Source of the DNA: Betaproteobacteria bacterium
Lineage (GTDB): Bacteria; Pseudomonadota; Gammaproteobacteria; Burkholderiales; Burkholderiaceae_D
DNA: 6,106 bases
Assembly: GCA_015655165.1 (NCBI GenBank)
Contig: JAATFN010000265.1
Span: 1-6,106 of the forward strand
Direction: 5' to 3'
A program made the position numbers and the translations under genes. The notes beneath the pieces are model-generated. The model saw nothing but the letters and a program-made list of their open reading frames with translations. It made no database searches and had not been told where the DNA came from. Shown in pieces: positions 5,777 through 6,106 of this stretch (the first letter of the stretch is position 1; each line of letters begins with the position of its first letter).

Positions 5777-6106
5777 ATGTCCTTTTTTGTGAAATCGAAA
5801 CTCGCCACTATGTCATCGTCCTCCATACACGCCAAACATCTTCCCGCAACCGACACCGCAGAAACACAACTGCGGGACGCAGGAGTGCGGGTAACGCAAG
5901 CGCGTATTAGCGTACTGGAAACATTACTGGCAGCCCGCAACGCCATGTCGCATCAGGACGTCCAGGATGCCTTGACCAGCATGGATCGCGTGACACTCTA
6001 CCGTGCCCTCGATTGTTTAACAGAAGCCGGATTAACGCACAAGATCGCCAGTGACGATCGCATCTTCCGTTATAGTGCCGGCAACGAACACACCGAGCAT
6101 CAGCAC
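5777..6106 (+). CDS. Fur-family metal-dependent regulator, Zur-like (3' end outside window)
   Basis: This is the N-terminal part (110 codons visible, no stop) of a Fur-superfamily repressor, a dimer that binds DNA when loaded with metal. After a variable leader, the winged-helix domain runs from about residue 31: QLRDAGVRVTQARISVLETL (31-50), a short SHQDVQDAL helix (58-66), the recognition helix DRVTLYRALDCLTEAGL (70-86) and the wing HKIASDDRIFRYS (88-100). The start of the histidine-rich metal site follows (EHTEHQH, 104-110), where the window ends, so the usual CxxC zinc motif cannot be checked. The segment before the recognition helix is short, which together with the GLTHKIASDDRIFRY pattern recalls betaproteobacterial Zur-like proteins more than Fur itself. 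The start is uncertain: ATG 5777 or ATG 5810 (residue 12), neither with a clear Shine-Dalgarno. The later one loses only non-conserved residues. The metal sensed is not proven. Confidence 0.85.
   Translation, partial: MSFFVKSKLATMSSSSIHAKHLPATDTAETQLRDAGVRVTQARISVLETLLAARNAMSHQDVQDALTSMDRVTLYRALDCLTEAGLTHKIASDDRIFRYSAGNEHTEHQH

Overview
The window looks like a chromosomal segment of a betaproteobacterium in Burkholderiales, most likely Oxalobacteraceae-like. This rests on the trimeric-porin family seen (signal peptide ending AQA, mature start QSSVTIYG, C-terminal HRF), on the DUF484-xerC pair, and on a Fur-family regulator of the type common in that order. Base composition is moderate, by eye near 50% GC. 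Species cannot be fixed from the sequence alone.

Layout: dapF (1-852, +) is complete and begins exactly at the window edge. It converges with a Sel1-repeat protein gene (859-2430, -), with only 6 bases between the two stop codons. A gene-free stretch (2431-2774) follows and carries several dyad symmetries and the leader of an outer-membrane porin (2775-3857, +). The porin ends in two tandem hairpins, the second a textbook intrinsic terminator (3910-3948). A good sigma70-type promoter (3978-4006) then drives a two-gene operon: a DUF484 protein (4054-4734) and the tyrosine recombinase xerC (4712-5695), overlapping by 23 bases. The window closes with the 5' part of a Fur-family metal-dependent regulator gene (from 5777, cut by the window end).

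Functionally these are mostly housekeeping genes: DapF makes meso-diaminopimelate for lysine and peptidoglycan, XerC resolves chromosome dimers, the porin admits small solutes, and the Fur-like protein senses metal. In many proteobacteria dapF, DUF484 and xerC lie next to one another. Here about 3.2 kb holding the Sel1-repeat gene and the porin sits between dapF and DUF484, and the DUF484-xerC pair has its own promoter.

I found no mobile element, CRISPR array, tRNA, rRNA or obviously new system. The points most worth a second look are the uncharacterised C-terminal region of the Sel1-repeat protein, the long hairpin encoded inside the convergent dapF/sel1 3' ends, and the dyads upstream of sel1 and the porin.
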